NCBI GenBank assembly: GCA_003952965.2
Contig: CM025850.1
Span: forward strand, 18,476,376 to 18,540,375
Direction of reading: 5' to 3'
DNA length: 64,000 bases
Origin: Morella rubra
Taxonomy: Eukaryota; Streptophyta; Magnoliopsida; Fagales; Myricaceae
The notes below the pieces were generated by a model. It was not told where the DNA came from. It ran no database searches and worked only from the letters and a program-made list of their open reading frames with translations. Shown piece by piece: positions 1 to 9,688 of the stretch; position 1 is the first letter of the stretch, and each line of letters starts with the position of its first letter. The position numbers were made by a program, and so were the translations under genes.

Positions 1-1470
1 GCAATAGAAGACAAGAGCAAGAGATAACAGTGTAAGTCTAAAACTGGTGACACTTTATAACATAATGTAAGAAGCATAAAGAAACATTGTTAAAAGCAAT
101 AGGACCAGTTAAGTCATTAGTGGTATGAATGGGTTGATTTTCCCATTAACGCTTTTTTTTTTTTTTTCTTAATGCATTGGATTCCAGCCCTTGCAACTTT
201 TTTGCCATTCATTTATAGCATAGAGGATGAGAACGGAGTACTGGTATGTCATCGCGGTTCGCAAAACCTGAGCAGAAATATTCAGGACAGATAAACATAC
301 CTGTCCAAAGGCCAAGCGAAGGGTGTGTGAACTTATACTTCCTCAAATCCTCCCTCACGCTCACCCTCTATCGTTGTACGCTTTGTCACTGCTACAATAT
401 TCTGAGTAATCTGTACCATTAGATAAGTTAGGATAGCAAATATTAAAATCCAACTGGATTCTTAATTCGCCTCTAGTAGTGCAATATGAGAGCCAGTTTG
501 AGGTCGAGAAGATATACAAAACGCACAAACGAATATCTTTAAGTAGACCAGGCCACGCGATTCGATGCTCTCCTAATCTATAGGAATTAGTTAATTGGAG
601 GCGTAAGGTGTACTATTATAGTAAGCTGTCCAAGAGATCGCACGCTGCGCACTGGCTATGATTAAGCTGGAGGACTCGGTTGCCGTATGGGAATTAACTA
701 CTAAAAATTGAGATCTATTTTATAGTTCGAGCAGTGAAGGTGCTTTCCTGCTGTTTAGTACTTCCTTCGTCCATTCGTAATGTAAGTAATTAGTGTATGT
801 CAGAAGATCAAACAATTCAAATTAACAGACCTAATGAATATCGCATCTGACAAAAAGGCAACTGATCAGTTAGCTTCTGTAGCCATGACAGCTAGGACGA
901 GCTTTCTCGGACTCGCATGATGTATTCAGCACTCATATTGTTTCCGCCATTACCGAGCTCGGTATACTCTGATGTCTCCACTAGGAGCAGCGAGACCTGT
1001 TACTTATCCGATAAGTGAGTTAGGGGGATTATACGTGTTACAAAACACATAATCTAATCGAAATCAGGGAAGATGCTTATTTTCGATTAACTTTTTATTT
1101 GAAATGATAACGAGAGAGAGCTACCCACAGATCATATTAACAGATAGGAGAGAGTTACGTAATCAGAGAAAGATATGATAATTATCTCTCATCTCGAGCA
1201 AATTTTGAAATTGCACACCAGTGATTGAGCACCGACTAGCCTGATAGAGACATATGAAAGCGAGATTAAGGAAGAGATTATAGAGAGTATAAATATGGTG
1301 AGATGCCAAATACACTTCATGCGGATTAGTCTTGGCCTCTAGGCAGTAAAAGCGCTGAAGGAATATATTAGAGTTAAAGGGAAGAGTAAAGAGTGTTCTC
1401 ATAAAATTGAGCTGAGAGAGTGGACTTATCTGCCTATAATCAGATGAGGCTAGAAATGAAATGATGGTGC
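1..1470. other. Left flank, no gene recognised
   Basis: I see no coding region, RNA gene or mobile element here. Base composition is more even than in the AT-rich intergenic DNA elsewhere in the window. There is an A/T homopolymer run near 152-170, several purine-rich AGAGAG stretches between 1,110 and 1,450, and a perfect 14-bp palindrome at 951-964. It runs into a damaged copia pol fragment at about 1,471. On the mirror side the copia open frame continues outward past the corresponding point, so the arms stop matching here. Confidence 0.5.
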
Positions 1471-1480
1471 AAGTTTAATG

Positions 1481-2121
1481 TATCCCTACAGGAACAACTC
1501 ACAGTGTACTCGATCGAACATTTGGTTTGCAATTGGTATGGTAAGTCATTATCAAAGTAACCACGGACCTGTTCTTTGGCAAGCGGTTAAAAGGATCTTT
1601 CGATATTTGCGTGGGACTTCGGACCTCATTCTTTGCTATCATGGTGGAGATATGAGATTGAGTGGCTACTGTGATGCTAATTGGGCTAGTGACAGAGATG
1701 AACGTAAATCCACTACGGTTACGCATTCCTACTTAGTGCAGAACCATCTCTTGGTGTAGCAAGAAACAATCATGCATAGCTTTGTCCACGATGGTAGTCT
1801 GAGTATGTTGCTTGTTCAGCGGTAGTACAAGAGGCTGTTTGTTTGAGGAAATTCTTTCAGCTCCTATCTGTTACGGCTCTCGCAAATGAAGCTGTTAAGA
1901 TATATAGTATAGTATAGGCGGCTTTGGCATATACCAAGGATCCCAAATACCATGGAAAAACCAAACACATTGACATTTGTTACCACTATATTCGTGACAT
2001 TGTTGCACGGGAAGTGGTGATCCTACAACATATTTCCACTAGCGAGATAGTAGCTGACCCGCTTACTAAGGCTATTGTTAAAGATATTTTTCAGACTCAT
2101 GTTAAGAGTTTGAGACTTTGA
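1481..2121 (+). pseudogene. Ty1/copia pol remnant (RT tail and RNase H)
   Basis: Fragments in shifting frames match the end of plant copia polyproteins. The C-terminal reverse-transcriptase stretch reads MVSHYQSNHGPVLWQAVKRI, followed by an RNase H region with YCDANWASD and RKSTT, and the closing part has AALAYTKDPKYHGKTKHID and ADPLTKAI. The frame breaks around 1,717-1,760 and again near 1,900-1,920. The mirror copy reads through the first break (RKSTTGYTLLLGTGTIPWCSKKQ), so those are indels in this copy. No integrase, gag or LTR pair is visible. This is a dead fragment at the outer edge of the inverted repeat. Confidence 0.85.
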
Positions 2122-2825
2122 TTGGATTTGATATATGTTATTTATGGATATCTCATTTAACATTTTGAAATAAGATGTATCTTTTTGCATTAATGATATT
2201 GTTATCTTAATTCACTTAAGCGAGGGAGTAGTCTGAGCATAGATAGATTTGCACTAGTTTTTTGAGATTTACCTATATCGGTTAGATGAGGTTACTAATG
2301 ACCTAATTGCACAAGTTCCTCCTCGTTACACTAAAAAAAAAAAACTGAGTATATTCTAATTAGTCGGCATTTGTTTCTACCAAAATCCAAAACACCCCTT
2401 TTTGTTCATGCAAATTGCAAAGCCTCAAGAAAAGGCGGAATATAGTTGGACCTGTCATCATCAGAGAATGCAAATACTCCAGTAGTACCAAAGCTGAAAA
2501 GCTTTTAAGGGCCCAGAACTACCACCGCAATTAGATTTATCACAGCATTCATTCCCCTGTTCCAAGACAGAGGGCTATAGTAGGAAAGAGAGACAGAGAG
2601 CAAATCTTAATGTGCAAACAGTAAACTCTAGCAATTCTCATCGTTGCAGTGCTTTTTACAGTAAGCTCGAAGACACTTGTGCAGTCTTCCTTAGAAATGA
2701 AATAAATGCAAAAACTTTTGCGTACTCAATAGTATGCTCATTTTAGAAGTCTCTGAGAACCCCCCTTTTTTTTACTTCGGGAATATTTTAGAAATAGTAG
2801 TGCAAAAGACTTTCTGGCGTGAAAA
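2122..2825. other. Copia 3' remainder and GPAT 3' flank
   Basis: No gene is seen. The first part continues the non-coding DNA after the copia stop; I could not delimit an LTR. The part nearest 2,825 is the 3' untranslated and downstream region of the GPAT gene, which is transcribed leftward. Confidence 0.4.
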
Positions 2826-4535
2826 CTAACTGGCTGTTCTTGCGAATTGTATTTTCCCTTCATTGCCTGCCAAGAACATGTATTTTTCTTTCCTCGTTAG
2901 ATTGGTGCACTGATACCCGAATGCTTTACCTATCTCTGTCTGCACGTAATTGGCTATTTCAAACTTGGATTTCCCTCCAACCCCGCACGTAAAATTCTCT
3001 GGTAACTTCTCTAGAATCTTCGCGTGCAAGAAGGTAGTTGGATTCATAAGAAAGAAAATAGGGTCTAAGAATTTAAACCCACAAGCTGTTGTTCCGTAGA
3101 ACATGCTAACCTGAAGGTCGATGGCAACAGGAACTATGTGATCCGTTGTCTCTGCAAACAGAGGACTAAAGCGAAGTAGATATGGTTCCCTACAAGTGGT
3201 TCCTTCGGGACAGATCACAACGCCACCTTGACTCAGCTGCTTCTCCATCTTCTTTGCGTCTTCCTCCTTGTTTCTTGTCAATCGAAATGTTTTAATAGGC
3301 GAAATAAGCTCAGAAAGCCTACTTACGCTATATGTGGCTGCAGTGACTGGTTTCTTGAGAGCCAATGAAACATAGACTGGGTCAAGCAGAGTTCTGTGGT
3401 TGCATACATAGAGCATGCCCTTTGTTCTCTCTTTATTGCCGATTGGGGTGACAGAGGAGTTTGTCTCCGTTTTAGTGGCTCTCATCCCAAGCAAGGACAG
3501 CATAATGTAGGATAGCTCGTAGGAAAGTGCTAATGTAACAAATACTCTGCTAATGAAAAGCACAAAACCTAACGGTACCCACATTATCATGACCAAAGTG
3601 TCAAGTGGAGTTGGCCGAAACGACAATCTTCCATCATGAAAGATCAGTGGTTTTGGATATTTCTCTCTCGGAAGGACTTGCCAGTTCCTCTTGTCAGTCT
3701 CACTGACCAAGCAAATTACCTGGTGCAAAAAAAAAAAAAATCAGTAAAATGTTTGTTAAGAGCGACACACCTGGAATCCTTCACAAAAACGCACACACAA
3801 AAGAATGATTTTAACCTTGCAACAAGAAAGAAGTTGCTGATCAAGAGACATGTTGTAAGAAGTAAGCCCCAGAACATGCGGCCCGACTTTTTCCTCCCCA
3901 GATATCTCCTTCAGAACTACTCTAGTCGCCTTCTTTTCCTCCATCAGACCCACATAATACCCACCGACTACCTTCAACTCTCTCCCCACAACATCATCAA
4001 CCTCCAAGTAATCTCTCAGAAAACTCTCCACCATCACTCTGGGCAAATTAGACACGCCCACCTTTTTCCCAAATCCCATCACCACTTGGAAGCATTCATA
4101 GCCAACGTCCTCTAAGAAGAACTTGGGTAAGACAGCTCTTCCAGCTCTAAAACGGTCCTTCTTAATCCCCACGAAGCATACAAAAACCATTATCTTCAGT
4201 CCCAGTTCTTCAGAAACCAAACTAAGAAGTTTCACAAAAGGGTACAAGAGAAACAGTAAAAGAGCTCTCAAGGGCCCTCCAGCTTCAGCGGCCACAAGCA
4301 TGAAGTAAGGAAAGAGCGATGATGATTTCAACAGAGCTCCCTCTACATGAAACAGCAAAGCCTGGTGTTGAAGTTCCTGTGATCTATCGGCAAGATAAGA
4401 GTACTTCTGAAACTTTGAGCCGGAGGCATGGACATTGCTATGCTTCCCGTGGAGGTTTAGTTGGTTCCCAGTTCTTCTTACTAAAGTTTTGGACAGGATG
4501 AGAAGAGCAGTCAAATTGAGAACTTTTCCAGCCAT
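2826..4535 (-). CDS. GPAT3: Glycerol-3-phosphate acyltransferase, GPAT2/3-like (left copy)
   Basis: Two exons on the minus strand, 4535-3816 and 3719-2826, encode 537 residues. The intron is phase 0, with a GT donor after the Cys-Lys codons and a T-rich tract ending in CAG at the acceptor. Land-plant GPATs move an acyl group from acyl-CoA to glycerol 3-phosphate at membranes. The acyltransferase blocks are visible: NHRTLLD (347-353), FRLTR (385-389), PEGTTC (411-416) and VPVAID (436-441). Hydrophobic segments lie near 86-105 and 279-306. The N-terminal HAD-phosphatase motif I reads H-V-E-G (63-66) where active members have D-x-D-G, so phosphatase activity is probably absent. The sequence resembles the GPAT2/GPAT3 branch more than the cutin (4/6/8) branch; clade is inferred. 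Length is normal and there are no breaks. Confidence 0.93.
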
Positions 4536-4560
4536 TTTTTGTTACTCATTCCTTTTGACA

Positions 4561-4577
4561 GGGGGGGGGGGGGGGGG
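4561..4577. repeat. G17 homopolymer in GPAT core promoter
   Basis: Seventeen consecutive G (C on the gene's sense strand) sit between the TATA box and the ATG of GPAT. The mirror copy at 55,546-55,562 also has exactly 17. Such tracts are mutable and error-prone to sequence, so equal length is notable. Confidence 0.9.
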
Positions 4578-4579
4578 CA

Positions 4580-4586
4580 TTTTATA
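4580..4586 (-). promoter_or_regulatory. TATA box of GPAT (left)
   Basis: On the minus strand TATAAAA lies about 45 bp upstream of the GPAT start codon, directly before the C17 tract. The spacing puts transcription initiation inside or just after the homopolymer. Confidence 0.65.
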
Positions 4587-4599
4587 GGGGCCTTCATTC

Positions 4600-5228
4600 C
4601 TTAGAAAACAATGTGATCAGGTTTAAACCCGAGAAACTGCTAGAGTCATGGACACCTAGACCGATCTGGTGGCCTGCCAGTTTGACAGTGATAACTCGCA
4701 AGTCCTCATTTAAGGCGTATATAATTATTAGTTCAAGGGCTTGAACGTTCTTCTGGCCTTCTGAGCCAATTTTTTAAGCGCAAAAGTCCTATCAAATTCC
4801 TTTTCACAGAGTCTCTAGCCTAATTCATGCTAGCATGTTTGCTTCCGAAGCTATCCCCTTCTTTACCTTGATTCATACGATTTCGGTTCGTGAAAGTCAT
4901 TTGAATGTGGTGTTAAAGGCGCAAAATGTTCATGCCTATCTGGTTATATGCATATTTTTCATTTTCTGTAGCAGAATCTTGCCCCTTTGCGAGATGATTT
5001 TAGCCGCTTAGAGGAAAGATTATACATGGCTATTATCCTCCCTCGTAACTGAGTTCTCTTTTTGTTTGAGTGGAGTGGATGAAAAAACTGAAAAGAAATT
5101 ATTTGTGTAATTTTTTTATATTTATTATAATGAAAACAGATAATTTAATAAAAAAAGATATTATTCTATAATTATTTTTTTAGACTAAAATTTTGGTTGG
5201 GACACAAACACCGTGAGTTGTCCAGAAG
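4600..5228. other. Upstream region of GPAT, no gene
   Basis: Non-coding. AT-rich DNA at 5,090-5,210 resembles the AT-rich TTTTA-type stretches seen elsewhere in the window. The last three bases before the CACTA element (AGA, 5,229-5,231) are its target duplication. Confidence 0.5.
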
Positions 5229-5231
5229 AGA

Positions 5232-5440
5232 CACTACTAGAAAATTGACTTTTAGTGACGAAATTTTCGGTGACGAATTGAATTTCGTCACTAAAAGTCA
5301 ATTTTTAGTGACAAAATGCTATTTTCGTCACAAAAAAGTTTTTTCGTGACGAAATTACTTTTCGTCACTAAAGGTTTTATTTGTGACGAAATAAAATTGT
5401 TGTCACTAAAAGTTAATCTTTTGGTGACGGAAAGTTTCGT
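5232..5440. repeat. CACTA left terminal module array
   Basis: The terminal inverted repeat continues into a run of TTTAGTGACGAAAT-like units in alternating orientation, so this stretch can fold on itself. A matching but shorter array lies at 11,960-12,153 at the other end of the element. Confidence 0.8.
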
Positions 5441-5444
5441 CACC

Positions 5445-6430
5445 CACCGATCGATCGATATTGTAACCGTCTGCAAATACGAAAGGACGATCGATCGGTA
5501 AGTGTAACCGTCACTTTTTTTGAATCGCCGTTCAACGAATGGGAAGACGCCACGTGTTAGAACATAGCGATCGATCGTTATAACTACCGATCGATCGGCA
5601 CAAACGATTATATGAAACTGCCGAAGTCATTTTTACCGGTTATCTCTCCACGAAATCTCTCGAATCCTCTCAAAGTGCAAGGAGCCATTTCGTGCTGCAT
5701 TGTCTTTCAAAGGCGTGGAATCATCCTTCATTGTCTTCTACGTCAAAGGTACGTACTTATATTGTTTTTTAAGCAATATTAAGGTTGTTCAGTAGCGAAT
5801 TTTTAGTTTACGTTTTCTAATTTGCTATATCATCCATTTAGGATCCGAAAAATATATTTATTTTATTGTTGATGCATGTTTTAAGAGTTTAGGAGTATTT
5901 GGGATCAATTTTGGGTGATTTTGGGCCTGTTTTGGGGTTTTGGAACGCCTGTGTGTATTTGTTCCCGTAACGATCGATCGCCTCCATAGGCGATCGATCG
6001 GTGTGTAAGTGGTAGGTCAAATGATCGATCGGTTAAATTCACCGATCGATCGCTGAATTTGGTACGGAGCGATCGATGCTTTAGTGAGCGATCGATCGTC
6101 TCCTCGAAACTGTGCGTTTCAATTCGGGCTCGATCGATCGTTTATATAGACGATCGATCGTTATTAGTATCGATCGATCGCTTACACCTAAGCGATCGAT
6201 CCGATCGATTTTAGTGATACTGTGCATTTGGTTGCATGGACGATCGATCGTCTGTGCACTGAAACGCGTCTTTTAACCGATAGCGTTCGATCGGTCAAAT
6301 TGATTGATCGATCGCCATTTAGTGATCGATCGTTTAGTGATCGATCGTTTAAAACGATCGATCGATATTTAGTGATCGATCGTAAAATTTAGAAACGATC
6401 GATCGGCATATTTAGTGATCGATCGGTATG
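5445..6430. repeat. CGATCGATCG subterminal array (left)
   Basis: More than 25 copies of the self-complementary core CGATCGATCG or one-base variants are spread through about 1 kb, usually 15-50 bp apart. The context often extends the symmetry, as in ACCGATCGATCGGT. Subterminal repeats in CACTA elements are known binding sites for the TNPA-type protein. Here the motif is unusually a perfect palindrome. Confidence 0.9.
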
Positions 6431-6549
6431 TTTGTTTCAACTTCATTAATAATTACGTGATTGTGATTACTTTTTTTTTTTTAAAGTAATACGTTATTGT
6501 GATTGCTTATTAACACATATTTATATACAACTTTTGCAGTATACATAAA

Positions 6550-7809
6550 ATGTCAGGAGTTAAGCGTGCACGCACAACGAGAACCGGGACGGGATCGTCG
6601 TCCCAAGAGCAAGAAGTCGCTGATCCAATGATGACCTTGGAGAGGCGAATGGAGTACCTGAGGGGGCGGCCAGTGGCCAAAGAGCGTCCTGTGACGCTCT
6701 CTGATTTTGACCAGTTATTGTACGAGGAGCACTCCCTCTACCAGCTCTTCGAGTACCAAGGATTTCTTCATCAGCTCTCGTGGACTGAGGGGTTTTGCGT
6801 GGACGCAGTTGTGCAAGATTTCTTCTGTGCACTCGTCTCGGTCGATAGAGCACCTGAGGTGCAGCTAGAGGTGCGAGGCGTGCAGTTCTTATTCTCGGCA
6901 GACGTCATTGCCGATTTCTTAAACTGCCCCCGGCCCGAGAGCCCCTGTTTCCCGGCGGTACCCCTGAATGATGAACAGAGGACATCAGAGCAGGATTTGT
7001 GGACGCTGATGACTGGGAAGACCTCTGCAGTGGTGGGCAGCATAATTAAGCAGAGTGAGTTCAGTGAGTTTTGGCGGATTTTGCACCTTATCTGGACGCC
7101 GAACGTCGATGGCAGAACTCATTCCACCGAGTGTCCATTCACGAGAGCTCAGTGCATGCTCTTACTGGGTCAGCAGACGCGGATAGATTTTCCGTTGTAC
7201 ATGTTCGAGGTGATTATGGATGAGGCTTGGGAAATTAAGGAATATAGCCTCCCATACGGCGTGTTTCTGACTCAGTTCCTCATTTCTCGGGGAGTCGTGA
7301 TCGCTGCCTCGGATACACGTAAGGAGGTTAAGAGTGCGCTGAACAAGTTCACTCTGTCCAGGAGCCGGGGCCAGGAGGGGGCATTGACTCGACGGTTCGC
7401 TCGTAGAGCAGCAGCGGCCGTAGAGGAGGCATCACGGCCTTCGACATCAGCGTCAGAGGCACCTATGGAGACGGGAGCACCTGCAGTGCCTCCTCCATGG
7501 GTGGCCCAGCTATTTGCGGACTTCGACAGCCGTGTCGGCGCGACTATGAAGGCCACTCTACAGCCTGTTGAGAGGCGGATGCAGTCATTAGAGGAGCAGC
7601 TGAAGGAGCTCCGGACCGCCTTCGATGGGGAGTGCACTGTGACAATGCTGCGCAACAAGTCGGTCGTGGCTCATATGGCGGACGTCAACGAGCAGCTGGA
7701 AGAAATTAAAAAGACTCTGGATGATTTCAAGATGGAGGCAGATCCACAGAGGATTCCCGGAGATATTCCTGATGACGTGGCCACTTTCCGTGATGCTGTT
7801 CGACGTTGA
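6550..7809 (+). CDS. Plant-transposon-domain protein in CACTA element
   Basis: An intact frame of 419 residues starts right after an intron-acceptor-like TTTTGCAG, so an upstream non-coding exon is possible. The N-terminus is basic and Ser/Thr-rich (RARTTRTGTGSSS). Residues about 60-230 resemble the putative plant transposon domain (Pfam PF20167 type), with RGVQFLFSADVIADFLNCP as the clearest signature. An Ala/Pro-rich linker follows, then a C-terminal coiled coil (VERRMQSLEEQLKEL and VNEQLEEIKKTLDDF). GC content is much higher than in flanking DNA. Its role in transposition is unknown. The right-arm copy is broken by frameshifts and a stop. Confidence 0.75.
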   Translation: MSGVKRARTTRTGTGSSSQEQEVADPMMTLERRMEYLRGRPVAKERPVTLSDFDQLLYEEHSLYQLFEYQGFLHQLSWTEGFCVDAVVQDFFCALVSVDRAPEVQLEVRGVQFLFSADVIADFLNCPRPESPCFPAVPLNDEQRTSEQDLWTLMTGKTSAVVGSIIKQSEFSEFWRILHLIWTPNVDGRTHSTECPFTRAQCMLLLGQQTRIDFPLYMFEVIMDEAWEIKEYSLPYGVFLTQFLISRGVVIAASDTRKEVKSALNKFTLSRSRGQEGALTRRFARRAAAAVEEASRPSTSASEAPMETGAPAVPPPWVAQLFADFDSRVGATMKATLQPVERRMQSLEEQLKELRTAFDGECTVTMLRNKSVVAHMADVNEQLEEIKKTLDDFKMEADPQRIPGDIPDDVATFRDAVRR

Positions 7810-8139
7810 TGAGTTTTTATGTTATTTTTTTATATCTATTTGGGACATACATTTTGATTTATGGTTTTATTTATCTGTTTGAGACATTTGTGTTTATTTG
7901 GATTTGGTTTTTTTATTTACGTATTTGAGACATTTCTGTTTATCTGTGGATATGCAGAAGAAACTTTGATTACATTTACGTGTTTTTCTATTTGTATTTC
8001 TTTATCGACACTTATATAAGTAAAATGACCAATATACCCTTTGGTCGGCAAAAATAACGAAATAAGTGGTTTATCAAATAACTAATATAAAGAATTTAAC
8101 AAGAAATCGTTTTTTATTTTTTTGTTTTGCAACTAAATA

Positions 8140-8240
8140 CACCGATCGATCGCTAAGTGCACACCGATCCATCGGTGTTATCCGTCGTCGTTTGGGTGCA
8201 CTAACCGATCGATCGTATATACACCGATCGATCGCTACAT
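8140..8240. repeat. Internal CGATCGATCG cluster
   Basis: Four to five copies downstream of the first CACTA gene, with one mutated copy reading CGATCCATCG. This is an internal rather than subterminal cluster. Confidence 0.8.
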
Positions 8241-8597
8241 TAGTTTTTAATCTAACCCTCATTTTTTTAAATAATGTGAGTTTAAATGATTAGAAACATA
8301 GAAATATATATTAACAAAGTATGTTAGGATGTATTTAGATTACATAAAAACATATCAAGTACATATCATTAATTTTTAAGAAAGCATTTATAAGTTATAC
8401 ATGTTGCAACATAGATGCATTTTGTTTGTGTTAGTATGAGTAAGGTATTAAGATATTAGAAATTAGTGACATAACGCTTATTTAACACATGATTATAATT
8501 CATCAGTATGAGGTATGCATTAATATGATATTATAAGTAAATTAATTTTAATAATTAAGTCATTTGTTAGGCTAAAAACTATTTTTAATAATTAGGT

Positions 8598-8815
8598 TAC
8601 CGATCGATCGCGTTATTGGCGATCGATCGGTACATAACGGTGTCGTTTAATATTTTGGTACCAATGGATCGTTAATTTTGGGTCTTCATACGACGTCGTT
8701 TTTATTCTCGTCAACGATCGATCGGTAATATTACCGATCGATCGGTATAAAATCTGGGCGGAAATTTTATGGTTGGTACCGATCGATCGGTAATATTACC
8801 GATCGATCGGTGTTT
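8598..8815. repeat. Internal ACCGATCGATCGGT cluster
   Basis: Several copies are arranged as close pairs separated by 6-10 AT bases (for example CGATCGATCGGTAATATTACC followed by another core). The pairs extend into longer perfect dyads, lying between the two CACTA genes. Confidence 0.85.
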
Positions 8816-9327
8816 ATCGCGCTTGAAATGCCAGGATGCTCTAAAGCCGTGGGTGAAGCAAAAACACACCCACGGCAAGAGGAAACTAGAGACTCGCGGC
8901 AAGGAGCCATTTTTCCTTTAATTTTGTCTAAATACCGTCCTTTTAGTTGTGAGAGTGTTTAGAAGTCCTTAAGGTTAAGCCCAAGCTCAAATTCATTGGT
9001 TTTTTAACCGGGTGAGTATTGAAAAATTTGGGCGACATTTGTGAGATTTTGGTGTGAATTTAGTTCGTTTTGGTCTACATTTCGTGCAAAAGGTAATATC
9101 CTCAACCTACACTACGATTTTTGATTGATTTCGTTGGTTATTTGGTGTTATTTTTATTTTTCTATTCGTGGGTGTTGTGGATTGGATTTGTGTTGATTAG
9201 AGCTTCTTAGAGTGTTTTTAATATGTATATTAGAATTAGTATTGCATGAGAATGATTTGTGAGTGTTTTGGGCGTGGATTTGAGTGTGTGGGAGGCTGGC
9301 AAGCTGTTTTGTCGATCTGGGTTAGTC

Positions 9328-9455
9328 ACGATCGATCACCAGATTCTGACGATCGATCGTGTGTTAGATGGAGGTTCAGCGATCGATCGTCTATATAATG
9401 ACGATCGATCGGTCTTGAACGATCGATCGTCTATAGTATCGATCGATCGCTGGTT
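9328..9455. repeat. CGATCGATCG cluster upstream of second CACTA gene
   Basis: Five or six copies lie about 230-360 bp upstream of the Transposase_24-like start codon, where they could act on that promoter. Confidence 0.8.
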
Positions 9456-9688
9456 AGGGCAGATTGCAAGTTATTGACCTTGTGTAGCATTTATTATATT
9501 CTCATATTTAATTATTGAAGTGCTTGAGTTCTGAAAATGAATCATGAAGTTTGAGAAGCCTGGAGATGATTACAGGAGTGTTTTTTTTAATAGTGATACA
9601 TGTATAATGTTTGAGCTTTATACATGTTAATGTCTCGTTTACCATATCTTTATCGTTTATTTTGTTATGTCACAGCTTCTACGGTGAA

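Noticed and set aside
951..964. 14-bp perfect palindrome TACCGAGCTCGGTA as a regulatory site
   Set aside because: It is a single occurrence with no gene nearby and could be chance.
1163..1402. 79-residue minus-strand frame in the left flank
   Set aside because: No domain, no splice context and composition like the surrounding DNA.
3636..4501. Plus-strand frames of 159, 61 and 60 residues opposite GPAT
   Set aside because: They are antisense shadows of GPAT exon 1 and the intron, with no recognisable domain.
5445..6430. CRISPR-like array of CGATCGATCG repeats
   Set aside because: Repeats are 10 bp, palindromic, irregularly spaced and lie inside a CACTA element in plant DNA. This is a transposon subterminal array.
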